From Shinisaurus crocodilurus (lineage: Eukaryota; Chordata; Lepidosauria; Squamata; Shinisauridae), in the NCBI GenBank assembly GCA_021292165.1, contig CM037877.1, forward strand, positions 12,329,980-12,393,979: DNA of 64,000 bases, given 5' to 3'. Below are positions 50,390-61,483 of the stretch, piece after piece. The first letter of the stretch is position 1. Every line of letters starts with the position of its first letter. The notes beneath the pieces were generated by a model. It made no database searches. It saw only the letters and a program-made list of their open reading frames with translations, and was not told where the DNA came from. Both the position numbers and the translations under genes were made by a program.

Positions 50390-50925
50390 TAAATAAATAA
50401 CTTACCATTATTTAATATTATTTTAATATTCTTGAAGGAAGAAATGGTCTTGGCTCCTATTCCTTCCAGTCCTCCTCTCTTAGCCCATTGCTTCCTACAT
50501 CTACCCCTGTGAACTAACTGTATTGTTTCATAAACAGGTTCATGGAGGATAAGGCTATCAATGGCTACTATCCATGTTGGCTGTATGTTATTCCCAGGAT
50601 CAAGTATTAGAGGCCTCTGAATACAAGTTGCTGGGGATCACCAGCGGGAGGCTATTACCCTCCTGTTCTGCTTGTGGGTACCTGCTTGGCCACCATGGGA
50701 AACAAAATTCTGGGCTAAGTAGTCCTTTGGTATGAAACATCAGGGCTCTTCTTAAGTTAATCATGCCGCGTTGCAATGGATCCTGCAGCATGCATGACTC
50801 CCAGATCATGCAGTGGTGTAACTCAGGGAGTGATCCTATGACCCCAGAGATGGTGTGTGAGGGTCTAAAGGATGCTGGAGATGCTTCCCTTTGAGCCTGT
50901 AGGCAATTCTGCAAAGTGTGGATTC

Positions 50926-51125
50926 CAGTGGAGGCTGGCGACTCCTACTTTGGTGGGGCTCTCCTAATCCATTGCATTGTTTATTTAGAGCTTTGTAGGA
51001 GCTATCCATGTTGCTCCAATTTCGGGGGATGGACTATATCGTGCACCATGGATATATCGTACAAAGCTCCAAATAAAACCTGCAATGGATTAGGAGCCCC
51101 ACCGAAATAGGAGTCACTGCCCCTG
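50926..51125. mobile_element. Palindromic hAT-like MITE, second family
   Basis: Arms of about 55 bp (ggcgactcctactttggtgg outward, complement at 51062-51118) with termini cagtggagg and gcccctg. Flanks gtggattc and gtggagtc agree at 7 of 8. A half copy lies at 25738. Confidence 0.7.
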
Positions 51126-51253
51126 GTGGAGTCCCCCTCACTCACCCTGACCCTCCCAGCTGCCACAGAAAGCTCTGTGATGGCTTCCTCTCTCAAGGCT
51201 CTGTGTTGGAGGCAAGCAAGTGGGAAGGGAGGGAAGTGGTCGTGGATCTATAT

Positions 51254-51388
51254 CAGTGTTCTCCAACCTTGGGTCGCCAGATGTTTTTGGCCTACAACTC
51301 CCAGCATGCCCCAGCCAGCAAAGCTGGCTGGGGCATGCTGTGAGTTGTAGGCCAAAAACATCTGGGGACCCAAGGTTGGAGAACACTG
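51254..51388. mobile_element. hAT MITE copy 5
   Basis: The longest copy, almost perfectly palindromic across 135 bp, with identical 8-bp flanks atctatat. It has few changes and is probably the youngest copy here. Confidence 0.95.
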
Positions 51389-52362
51389 ATCTATATCATC
51401 CCTGCCCACAACAAGGTCTGTCTGCTGAAAACAGCATAAGTGGAGGGTGGAGAAGCTAAAACAAAACAAAACAAAAATCTGCCATTTCTCCTGCCCGGCA
51501 GTCTCTTGCTCACCGGGCTTAGAATGGATGGAGGCCTCTGAGATTGGTGCCCTCCATCTAACAAATGTAAATCTTGAAGGACTGAGCTCTTAGAGCACTA
51601 AAATGTCTTCAAGCTGTCCTAGCTAAAAACATTTTCTTGCCTTTTTTTCTTTTTCATTTTAATAGTACTTGGATCATGCTGTTTTTAAAAAAGCACACAC
51701 ACACATACGTTATCTTCTAGAGACGAGTGTATCTTCTGTTCTTTCTTTGAGGTTCCAGGAAGAAGTTTGGAAAAACCAGTTATTAAAGAACTCATTTATT
51801 ACAGTGAAGATAGCAAAGCGATTGTATCTTTTGAAGAATTTATTTAAGTCTCTCTTTTTTTTAAGCTATCCCTTTTTCATTTCAGTTAAACTTGGATTAT
51901 CAAAGGGATCCAGGCATACAGAGAATGCCTGACTCTCTTTTTGCCTTATGTTTCCTCATGGAAAGATACTTATATAACTGACAAAGTGCAACGTAACAGT
52001 CTTATTTGGGAGAACCTCCATTCTTGCTTTGAATATTCTTGAACGTTTGCCAATGTAGCCTCTCTGTGCTTTCACGTTTAATTAAAATTAATGTGAATGT
52101 ATAAAACCAGTTCTTAGGAATGAAAAAAAATAAATAAAAGAAGTTCAATGTGAATTTTTAAAGCATTTTCTTAGCACCCTTTTGTTTTTGAAAGGGTTAT
52201 TCCTGTTATTAAATTAAATATGACAAAAATGGAGACATTTAGAAAGCAATCTAATGGCCCATAGTCAATGTCTGAAGGGCCATAGGATACTGGAGATTTC
52301 CTCCTCTGAGGCCACAGATAATGCAGCAACTTTAGAGAGGGAAATCCAAGCAGAGATGCCCC

Positions 52363-52363
<1 letters not shown>

Positions 52364-52395
<32 letters not shown>
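52364..52395. repeat. (CA)n microsatellite
   Basis: CA repeats with one TA interruption. Confidence 0.95.
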
Positions 52396-54104
52396 TCAGC
52401 TCCACGCCCTCCCACCCACCGCAGAAAACTCCACATCGGCTTCCTCTCCTGACGTTGGGACCACAGGACGGGAGGAAATGGACATGTTGGGGGCAGGCAA
52501 GTTGGCAGGGAGGGCAGAGGCCATGGATCCGTTGGATACACAAGCCTCTCACCTCCCATCCCCACCCACAGCAAGGTAGGTGAGCTAGACAGGCTCAGAG
52601 ACCCATCTCGCAAAAACAGCACAAACAGAGGACGGGGAGGCTGAAAATGGCTCTGCTGTGCCTCCCACCCTGCAAGGTCCTTGCCAGCAGGGCTTGGGAT
52701 GGACCGAGGGCTCCGAGATCAGATCCCTCCATCAAACAAGCATCATCTTGTGCACTTATGATTCTGTACTCATGGTAGTTTGCGGGGGCTTTACAGGATG
52801 TCATCGTCCTCCGGGGCCTCTCCCGTGTTTTGCAGCCGTTTTCACGTTGTTTTTTAGAATGAGGATAATCAGCTATCTTTTAGCTATCACACGAAAAAAA
52901 AAAAAAAAAGCCGGTGTATTTATGGAATTGTGCTATACCGCAGCGCCACCTTGTGGTTCTGTAATAGAACATACAGGAAGGCAGAGAAAGAAAACCTCCC
53001 AGGGAAAAAAACCCTCGTGTAAATGATGCGCTCTTACTCCCGCAAAGAAAAGAAAATAGAAGACGCCTTGAAGTGCCGGGTCAAACACCTCATGTAGAGA
53101 AGCTCGAAGTCACATCTCCACTGCAAATTAGGGCTGAGCTGGAATGGCCCTCCCCGATTTCCTGGAGTGCCCATTTCAAGTGTGGGGCACCCCAAACAGT
53201 TGGGGTGCAGTGCTTGCTTTTTACTATTTTCTTCCTTTACCGTCTAAAAAGTGCACTCACACTCCCTCACTCAGTCTCGCTTGTTCTCTCTCGCTCTGTC
53301 ACACAGCAAGAGAAAGAGAGAGAGGTCTTTGGGGAGGCACTTTGTCAGTCAGCCCGCCGCCAGGTGCCATTATTCTCTTCTCAGAAGGCACTGGAACAGG
53401 GCTGCGCCTCATGTGACAAGACATAGCTCAATTCCAGCACCTTCCAGGAAGAGAGTAATGGCACCTGGCTGACCAACTCTTTCCTTCTTTTGTTGCATGG
53501 AGAGAGAGGCTGGGGGAAAGCGTAAAGAAAGATTAAAATCTGTAAAGAAAAATTAAAAAATGGTTTGGGCTCGTTCCCACTCCCGACAAAACTTCATCTA
53601 ATTTAGGCCCAGAACAGTTCTGCCCAGTGCAGCTACAAGTTGTGTTTCACTTTTATACCAATTTAATTATCAGGACTCCCCTCAGTGTAGTTTCGTACAT
53701 CTGGAAGGCTGCAGTGGATTCTTTGACCAGGCAAAGACAGAAAGCCAAGCTCCTCATATTGATAGCAGGGCAGGCTGGCCAACGCAGACACTTGGTTCTT
53801 CCTCCCAGTACCACGAGTCAATATTGCACAACTTTTCTTTTGTTCCTGAGAGGTAGTCCTTGGCCAATACTTTGAACCTTCAAAATTTCAGTCTGGATGG
53901 GGGCGGGGGGTGTTGGGTGAAAGGAGAGTGAAACCACCTTGCCTTTTTTTGCATTTTATGTTGGGAGGGGGGCTTTATATTTTGAGGAGGTGCTGAAGCT
54001 TATCAGACTTCTTGAAGCACTATCGGGCTGGTCTCTGCCCTTTTAGATTTTCCAGAATAGCCTGTTCTGAGGGGCATTTCAGGGAGGAAAATGGCGCCTA
54101 CCAC

Positions 54105-54129
54105 AAAATAAATAAATAAATAAATAAAT
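54105..54129. repeat. (AAAT)n microsatellite
   Basis: Six AAAT units. Confidence 0.95.
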
Positions 54130-54265
54130 GGTGGCTTCCAGTGAGAGATAAAATTGGTAGCCACCAGCCGAATGGAGTTCTAAGAGCTCAGAAAGTTTCA
54201 CTCTGAAAATAGCCAAACCGGTTTCCTACTTTTGCGGCTTGAAAATGAGGCTTCCCTTCAACTAA

Positions 54266-54650
54266 TGATGTGCACAGAGCTCAATGGGGCGGGGTGGAAG
54301 TCTGGTGAACTTGCTGGGCTCGACCCCCCCCCCCCAAGCTCCACTCACCCTATCTGTTTCACTGGCTTGGCTTGCGCCGGGGGAGCGACTTCCAGGTTCC
54401 GGGGCTATGTTGTTTACGTAGAAAATGGCGTAAGATACATTAAAAACAGCCACGATTTGCGTAACTTGCTCAAATCGCTGCCATTTTTAATGTATCTTAC
54501 GCCACTTTCTATGTAAACAAGGTAGTGCCTGGAACCCAGGAGTCTGGCAAGCACCTCAGCTGGCGCTCACTTTGGGCTTGGCTTGGCTCATATGGCGGCA
54601 GTGCTAGGCTCACATGACGTGAGTCGAGTGGTGGGCAGATCGCCCAGCCC
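54266..54650. mobile_element. Hairpin MITE related to the 10178 copy
   Basis: Shares cgtagaaaatggcgtaagat and its complement atcttacgccactttctatg. The ends are diverged (gatgtgcacagagctc and cgcccagccc|TA). Confidence 0.6.
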
Positions 54651-55045
54651 TAGCTGCAGCCCTAGGTGTGTGTGTGGGGGGGGGCATTTTCACTCAGTAC
54701 TACTCTGTAGCTTGAGCACACAGGCCATGGTGACTTACTAGGCTAGGGAAGATGATGGTGTTCACGAAGCTGTAACCCTAGCTTTCAGTGGATGAAACCC
54801 AACTTTCAAAATTCCAACTTCCACGAATAATTTAACATAGTAATTGTGACCAATCAAGCCCTAAACATAGCGTAGGAGCCCACCTCCTCGCCAGTGCCCC
54901 ATCACAATCTCTACGATCAATCAAGACCACCCTCTTAAGAATTCCATCTATGCACCTCCTTTCCCATTGCCTCCCCAAATCTATCATTCTCTCCCTAGGA
55001 GACTTGCTGAACTCAGAGCCTGAGCTCAGAGCCCTGTATGATTCA

Positions 55046-55207
55046 TAGGATTTCATAGGATCATAGAGTTGGAAGGGGCCTACAAGGCCATCGAGTCCAA
55101 CCCCCTGCTCAATGCAGGAGACTAGAGGAGGGGTCCCCCATCCAAGTAATAAGCAGGCCTGACCCTGCTTAGCTTTCCACGCTCAGACAAGCTGAGCCAG
55201 CATACGC
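55046..55207 (-). mobile_element. 5S-like/CR1-tailed composite SINE
   Basis: On the minus strand, 55195-55127 resembles 5S rRNA (aagctaagcagggtcaggcc, then ttacttggatggggg). It is followed by the same CR1 tail (55123-55046) found at 1402 and 37378. The 5' end falls exactly at the left edge of the duplicated DCC exon fragment. Confidence 0.8.
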
Positions 55208-55291
55208 TGCCCATTTGGTAATATTGCCTGATTTGCCCATTCTGATTTCAGCAAGCTTCAGGTTAAGACAGCATCACTTGGACTGGCTGGA
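55208..55291 (+). pseudogene. Decayed partial duplicate of a DCC exon with its acceptor
   Basis: This stretch repeats 55804-55900: the intron end, the polypyrimidine tract, the AG and the first part of the 55848 exon. It differs by two substitutions and a 13-base deletion just after the acceptor. Homology stops after ctggctgga, so the exon end and donor are absent. If the AG at 55250-55251 were used with the weak GT at 55310, it would give a 58-bp frameshifting exon. The left edge abuts the 5S-like end of a SINE (55046-55207). I see it as a non-functional copy. Confidence 0.85.
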
Positions 55292-55847
55292 GCATCTTTC
55301 AAAAGCAGAGTAAAAGCACTGGTTCGCAATTCAGAGAGACACCAGCGATTTGGGGGGATTTATTATATTTGGCACCCAACTTCAGACCATGGGTGTGATA
55401 AAGTTAAATACATTTGTGTCCAATTGATTTTAATAGGAAAGGTTTGAGCACATACCTAGCTCCTCTGCTGAATGCAATAGAACCTTTAAAAGTATGTAGC
55501 ATTGGCTGGATTGTGCCCCCAATTTACTTAAATATGGGTATGACTGATTTCAGTGGAACTTGCTTACGGGTAAGTATGCTTAAAACTGTAGTATTCATCT
55601 GAGTTTTAGTCTAAGATCCTAGTTGGATCTTATGCTGTCTGGGTCTGATATACTCTTTTCATTTCATTTTTTTATAACCTATGCTAAACATTTAAGGTGG
55701 GAGAAATGTAAGTCGATAAATGAATAAGATATAGCTCACTGAACCCCATGTTTGTTCTCACGTTGCTTCTGCCTTCTTCCATGTATGATTCACATGCTAA
55801 TATTGCCCATTTGGTAATATTGCCTGATTTGCCCATTCTTATTTCAG

Positions 55848-55990
55848 CACCCAACCTTCCCAAGCCTCAGGTTAAGACAGCATCACTTGGACTGGCTGGA
55901 AAAGCAAGATCCCCTCTGCTTCCTGTCTCAGTGCCGACAGCGCCAGAAGCTTCAGAAGAAGGTCACAAACAAACAGAGGATCCTGCTAAT
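55848..55990 (+). CDS. DCC: DCC cytoplasmic exon (P2-P3 linker)
   Basis: This is a 143-bp exon with acceptor cttatttcag and donor gtaaga. It enters in phase 1 and leaves in phase 0. The translation includes [20 protein letters not shown] and [15 protein letters not shown], both diagnostic of the DCC tail, and it ends ...DPAN before the last exon. It contains Ser/Pro sites and PxxP motifs between P2 and P3. It sits 22 kb from the previous exon, across the largest intron of the window, and 3.3 kb from the last exon. A decayed partial copy of this exon and its acceptor lies about 600 bp upstream (55208-55291). This copy is the intact one, with a full frame and both splice sites. Confidence 0.95.
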
Positions 55991-58227
55991 GTAAGAACAA
56001 GTCTAGAGTCCTAGTCAAAAGAAGCTGGCTTGTGTATGTTGCATCTCTGGTCTCAAGTAGGGATGGACAAATCTATCAAATTCAATTTCACTCATTTTTT
56101 CCTCCCCCCCCCCAAGTTAAGTTCATTCCATCCCATTTCCATGTCAGTTTGTGAATTTTGCAAATCCCAAATTATGCAAATCCCACCTAAATGTGTATTT
56201 TCACGCTTTAGCCTATATGGGGGAATGTGCATTTTTGGTCAGTGTTTTTTTGTTTTGTATTGTATTTTTCTACAACTAAATTACAAAAATTACAGAAAGC
56301 TTTTTGGTCCACAAGCACAAAGAATCTGTGCAACCCAAGAAAAGCCGGTCCACTGCAAAATCCACAGGTCAGATTCTTAGAAATTCGAACTCATTTAAGT
56401 CCGTTGCAGATTTCTCTGACATTCCTAGCGAGCAGCAACCCATGAAGTGGAGCAAAAATAGGGGAACTCAGAGTGTGATGGTGTGAGGACATGGTTTTGC
56501 TACATGTTACTGGGGATAAAGGGGGACAAGAGTTAGGCCCAAATGGAGTCTGTGCCATTCAAAGTCCACTTACGGTATAGCTGGCCTTGATTGTGTAAGA
56601 GATATGTGCACTAGCTCTGCAGATCCCTGGCAACTGCCTGCTCTAGTGTGGAATTCTCCATGCAATAGGGGCCATCCATAGCCCTATTCAGTCATTATGA
56701 AAAGTGGTGGAACTCACCACACGAGCAGGAATGGGGTCACGCCAAGTAGCTCCACCCCCTGACATCATGTCATAGTGAAGCTCCTCCCATAGGCAACTAT
56801 GCATACACGTGGACATCTGCAGCGTGGAGACCTTCGTTTGTGCAGCTGTACGTGCATAGGCTTCCGTGCGATTCAGAGACCTGATCACACAGGGTTCCAA
56901 ATCGGGTGGAAGCCTACACATCTACAGCCATATCCACAAAGGCCTCCTCATTGCAGTAGTCTGCGCTGTATGCATGGACACCTATGGGAGGAGCTTCATT
57001 ATGATGTGACGTGACGGCAGGGGAGCAGGGCTACTCAGTACGGCCCCATTCCTGCTCACGTGGTGAGTTTCACCCCTTTTCATAATAGGGCTCATCTGGT
57101 AAACCATTCTCATACCTCTGGCCCTGCGTGTAGAGCGTGGCATGAGGGTTTTTAAAAGTCTGCCCTTCTTATTCTCATGTGCCAAAAGAAGGAATCTTCC
57201 CGGTTCAGCTTTTGGGTTTCGGGTTTCTTTGCTGTTTTATTTCCCTTTCCTGGCTGCCGTCAGAGCATTTGCTCCACAAGTGTATTGTGAGCGCCATGAT
57301 GTAGAGCCCCTTTCCTCCAAGTAGTAGTGGTGCCTGAAACAAATGGTAATTGAAATGAACAGGAAGCACGATAGGTGGCTCACCAGTGGACAAAATCCAT
57401 TACTGCACAATGGCATCCCAGGGCAGCCCTTGGATTATTGCAGGCCCTTCTTAGCCTCTGGATGGTTTCCAAGCCTTGATGGGCCGTGCTGTGTGGAGAA
57501 GATAAGGCAGACCAGCGTCCGGCAACTGGGAAGGGAGTGAAGAAATGAAAACAACCGCTTTGGTGGAAATGACTGGTAAAAGGAGCTGTTGAGTGCAGAA
57601 CGTTTCAGCTCTAAATATCTTATTTTGTAACAGCTGGACACATTATTTCCCAAGTGGGTCACTGTTCGAGCTGAGTAGGAGTGGAAGCACTTAGAGGAGA
57701 TAATGGAATAGGAGCCAACAGGTCTCTTCAGGGGGTCAAAGTTCAGGCTTTCAGTACCACTCAACCTCTACGGGCATCCGAAAGGCATTGCATTTTTAAC
57801 ACTCGAGATTACCTTACCCCCCAACTCTTTTCAAATAATGCATTTCTCTGTTCAAACCCACATAAATAAAGGGACATTATTTATAGAACATTCTCTTCAA
57901 CCTCTCCCAATTGACACTCTTGACACTTTACCTACAGATTCAATATAATCACATTTTAAACATCCATTGAAAGGCCACTTTTAAAACTAGGAAGACAGGA
58001 GAAGAAGGGAAAAGATCAGCTTGGTCCAGCGGGGGAGTTTGAGCAATCACTGAGGCTCTGAGCCTGGCAAAGGCCACATTTAAGCAACACAAGAGAAGTC
58101 TCAGTTGGCACACCCTTGCCCCCTAAACTTTAAATTCGATACTTCAGATGAGATCCTTGCAAACAAACTGAAGTTTATCTTCCTTCCTACTTGCGTGATG
58201 TGATGGTGTAGTTTATTGATTAATAAT

Positions 58228-58320
58228 TTGAGCTGTGAACTAGAAAGGCTGTGGTAGCAGTCTCACCTTGGCCACAAATTCACCAGGCGGTCATAGGCAA
58301 CCTACTTTTGGGGGGGAATA
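58228..58320 (+). mobile_element. MIR-like fragment
   Basis: A weak match to MIR: tagcagtctcaccttggcca, then ggcggtcataggcaaccta. It is old and diverged and lies in the last DCC intron. Confidence 0.35.
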
Positions 58321-58825
58321 GATAGATAGGTATCCCACTTTCTTCAAAAAGTCTGGTATCACAAACAAAATATTTGGAAATAGAATAAACTGCATATTAA
58401 TGTATATTAAGAAGATATACATAAGGCCCTGGTCTGTGTCAGTTGTTGTTCTTGCAGCCTTTTTTATTTCTGAAGTTTTTCATGTTATATAACAAAAAAG
58501 AAAAAGTATAATTAACATGATATAAGTCCAATGAGGCATGAATAAATCGTCAGGGATAGAGGTGCCAAGTGCAGATGGAACTGTAAGGTGTGTCTCCTCG
58601 GAGGGACCTGCTAGCTGGGAAAAGTTGCTCCCTCTTCTAGGTTTGTCTTGTTTTTTGTCTTGTTTATTTGGTAACCTGCAGTTGTTGTGTTCTAGGGGTG
58701 GTCCAAAACGGACACCCTCAATTTGCTATCTCATTTGTAGGTGGTGAATTGGAGGCAGCCATTTCAACTTTGTTTGGGGAGTTGTGATTTGACATCCCCC
58801 CCCCCAAAAAAAACTTATCTTTAAA

Positions 58826-58848
58826 TACACACACACACACACACACAA
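58826..58848. repeat. (CA)n microsatellite
   Basis: Short CA run. A second one lies at 59058-59083. Confidence 0.95.
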
Positions 58849-59241
58849 CAAAGTTTTTAAAGCCACTGGCTTTGACAGCAGCTTCTGTGGCATGGCAGTG
58901 GAGATCTAGTAGCCACAATTCCTTCCTTCCTATGGCAGGATCCTTCCCAGAGGTACACTGGGAAACAAGAATGGTGGTAAACAGGGCTCCATTGCTGCTG
59001 CTGTGCCACCAAAGCCACTGGCTTAAAAGCCTGTTTTAAAAAAGAAAAGGTAAGAAGCACACACACATACACACACACACACCATTGTTAGTTCCTCTGT
59101 TCCCCTCTCCTGTCCATCCATTTCTGGGGTTTGCCTCAAACTGCCAACCACCAAAACCAAGCAAAATGGCATGCAGTCCTCATTCTTACCCACCTAGTCC
59201 TCTTTGATAGAATCAGACACAAGCTTAAATGAATAAAATAA

Positions 59242-59355
<114 letters not shown>

Positions 59356-60492
59356 AAGCTTTGGATGAATAGAAAGATGGAGTGACCCGGGAACATTGCA
59401 GCATACCAGCGTTTCACACACAAACAACCACCCAAAGTCCGTGTCTGCCATAAAGTCAACCAATGCATCATCGAAGCTCAGTTCTAAGAATGAATCTCAC
59501 CATCTCCATGTGTTCATATTGATCAAGCAGCAGTCTGAAGCAGAGATGAAAAAGGAGATCCCAGAAGCAAGGAATGAGATGTCTGCGTAACAGCCAGTGC
59601 CTCTTGGTGGTTGATTTTGTTCTGCCGACCTTAGTACTGCACAGGTGGATGTTACGTAAGGCCTGCTCCACACATTATCCTGTTTCTGGCAACCTGTGGC
59701 TGTTCATGACCCACAATGACACCTCTCTGCATGAGAGGTGCCACCAATTTTCTGTCTAAACTGAAATTCAGAGTGAATTGGGGGGGGGGGGACTCTTCCT
59801 CAGGCAAATTCCTGAGAACTCTTGAGGGAAGCCAAACCTTTTTTCATACACACTACCCAAATTTCTCAGGGGGTCCACCCTTCCATATAGATCATCACTG
59901 GGGATGCTACCAAGATTTGTAATTGAGGAAGTTCTAAAGGTGAACTCAAGAGGTCACCCATTACAAGCCAAGCCTACAACTCCGCTGAGCATGCGATGGA
60001 CTCACCCTGGTGCCTTCACTTCTGCTGGCAGCCATATACATCCCCTCAACCAATCTTTCTGCTTTCCCAAAACTTACCCTGCCCTGTGGAGAGGGGAGTC
60101 CCAGCAGTGGGGAGAGCTTGCTGCAGCAGTGGAGACTTCAGGACTGGACACCCATGCAGGATGTCCATTAATGCCAGGGAGCCTGGGCAAAGGAATTCCC
60201 AATCTCTTTCAGCCTCCCAGCATTAATAGATACTCCTTCCAGGCTGGAGCAGCCAGACTGGTCTTAAATGTTAGGCCGGCACCACTGCTGTAAATCCTCC
60301 CTACAAGCCCTTATTATTATTATTGCCAGTGCCTTCATTCAGAAAGGTACAATACATTTGGGGAAAGCAGCGGGGTGGGAGGCAGTGATCAGTGGATAAA
60401 ACTGACGGGGAACTTCCCCAGGTGCATCAGCATAACCAATTCTGCAAACTCTTGCAGGGTGGTGGTGGGGAAGCCCTGAGTTTTTTCTAAGA

Positions 60493-60596
60493 CAGTGTTC
60501 TCCAACCTTGGGCCCCCAGATGTTTTTGGCCTACAACTCGGCATGGTGGGAGTTGTAGGCCAAAAACATCTGGGGACCCAAGGTTGGAGAACACTG
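60493..60596. mobile_element. hAT MITE copy 6, in the putative DCC 3' UTR
   Basis: Same palindrome. Flanks ttctaaga and ctctaaga agree at 7 of 8 positions. If transcribed it would fold into a hairpin of about 50 bp in the DCC message. Confidence 0.9.
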
Positions 60597-60656
60597 CTCT
60601 AAGAAGTCTGTGAAAAAGCTTGGTAAAAAAAAAAACCTGAAGTAATTGTGAGCTAA

Positions 60657-60963
60657 GGATGGGTGAACATTTTGTTTCAGTTTTGTTAAGAATTTACCAA
60701 ATGTTTTGGGACAAAATATTTGGGACAAAAAGAAGTTCAGATTTTTTTAAAAAAATAATAATTATTGACTGTGGGAGAAATCAAAACTGACAGATTCATC
60801 CAGCCAGGCCTAGGGCTTTGAGTACTTAGCTCTTAAAAATCTGGGCTTGAAATCCCTGTGTATTGAACTATGTTAGTGATGAATTAGGGATGCCACCTCT
60901 TTTTGTCTGATAGGCTCCTCATCTTTAACAGTGAGATGGCTGTACCTATTGAATTTGGCTGGT
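60657..60963 (+). mobile_element. MITE-like element related to the 35435 copy
   Basis: Starts aggatgggtgaacattttg and shares the ctgtacctattgaatttggc block. It overlaps the start of the 290-bp tandem duplication. Confidence 0.5.
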
Positions 60964-61483
60964 GCAGATGGGTGAGGATTTTGTTTCAGTTCATTTCTGA
61001 TATCTACTCAAATTTGCAAAGTTGTTTATATTCGGGAAAGAAAAAACTTTAAAAAAAAAAAAGAATGCCAGAAGAAGTGAAACTTACAGATTCACCCAGT
61101 CCCTATGAAATCTGAGCTGGAGAGGAGCTTGTCCATCACTAGTAGGGACTAGATTTTTTCCTAAAGTGAAATTAGAAGCAAACCTGGAGCTTCAAACCTG
61201 GAGCTCCTCATCTTTAACAGTGAGATGGCTGTACCTATTGAATTTGTCTGGTGCAGATGGGTGAGGATTTTGTTTCAGTTCATTTCTGATATTTACTCAA
61301 ATTTGCAAAGTTGTTTATATTCGGGAAAGAAAAAACTTTAAAAAAAAAAAATGAATGCCAGAAGAAGTGAAACTTACAGATTCACCCAGTCCCTATGAAA
61401 TCTGAGCTGGAGAGGAGCTTGTCCATCACTAGTAGGGACTAGATTTTTTCCTAAAGTGAAATTAGAAGCAAACCTGGAGCTTC
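60914..61483 (+). repeat. Recent tandem duplication, unit 289-290 bp
   Basis: The block starting gctcctcatctttaacagtg at 60914 repeats at 61203. The two units differ by only a few bases (ggctgg/gtctgg, gatatct/gatattt, one A-run change). It lies in the putative DCC 3' UTR. Confidence 0.9.

Larger units (their letters stand above)
33794..55847 (+). other. DCC: DCC intron (22 kb)
   Basis: Donor gtaagt, acceptor cttatttcag. Densely filled with MITEs and SINEs. 41670-42310 and 48700-49400 are GC-rich with internal inverted repeats (for example gctgctctgcttgg against cagagcagct) but unclassified. 43250-44000, 45450-46280, 49600-50140 and 51400-54100 show no gene. Confidence 0.85.

Noticed and set aside
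55208..55291. A genuine alternative DCC exon
   Set aside because: The 13-base deletion breaks the frame, no good donor follows and the exon end is absent. It is kept as a pseudo-exon pending RNA data.
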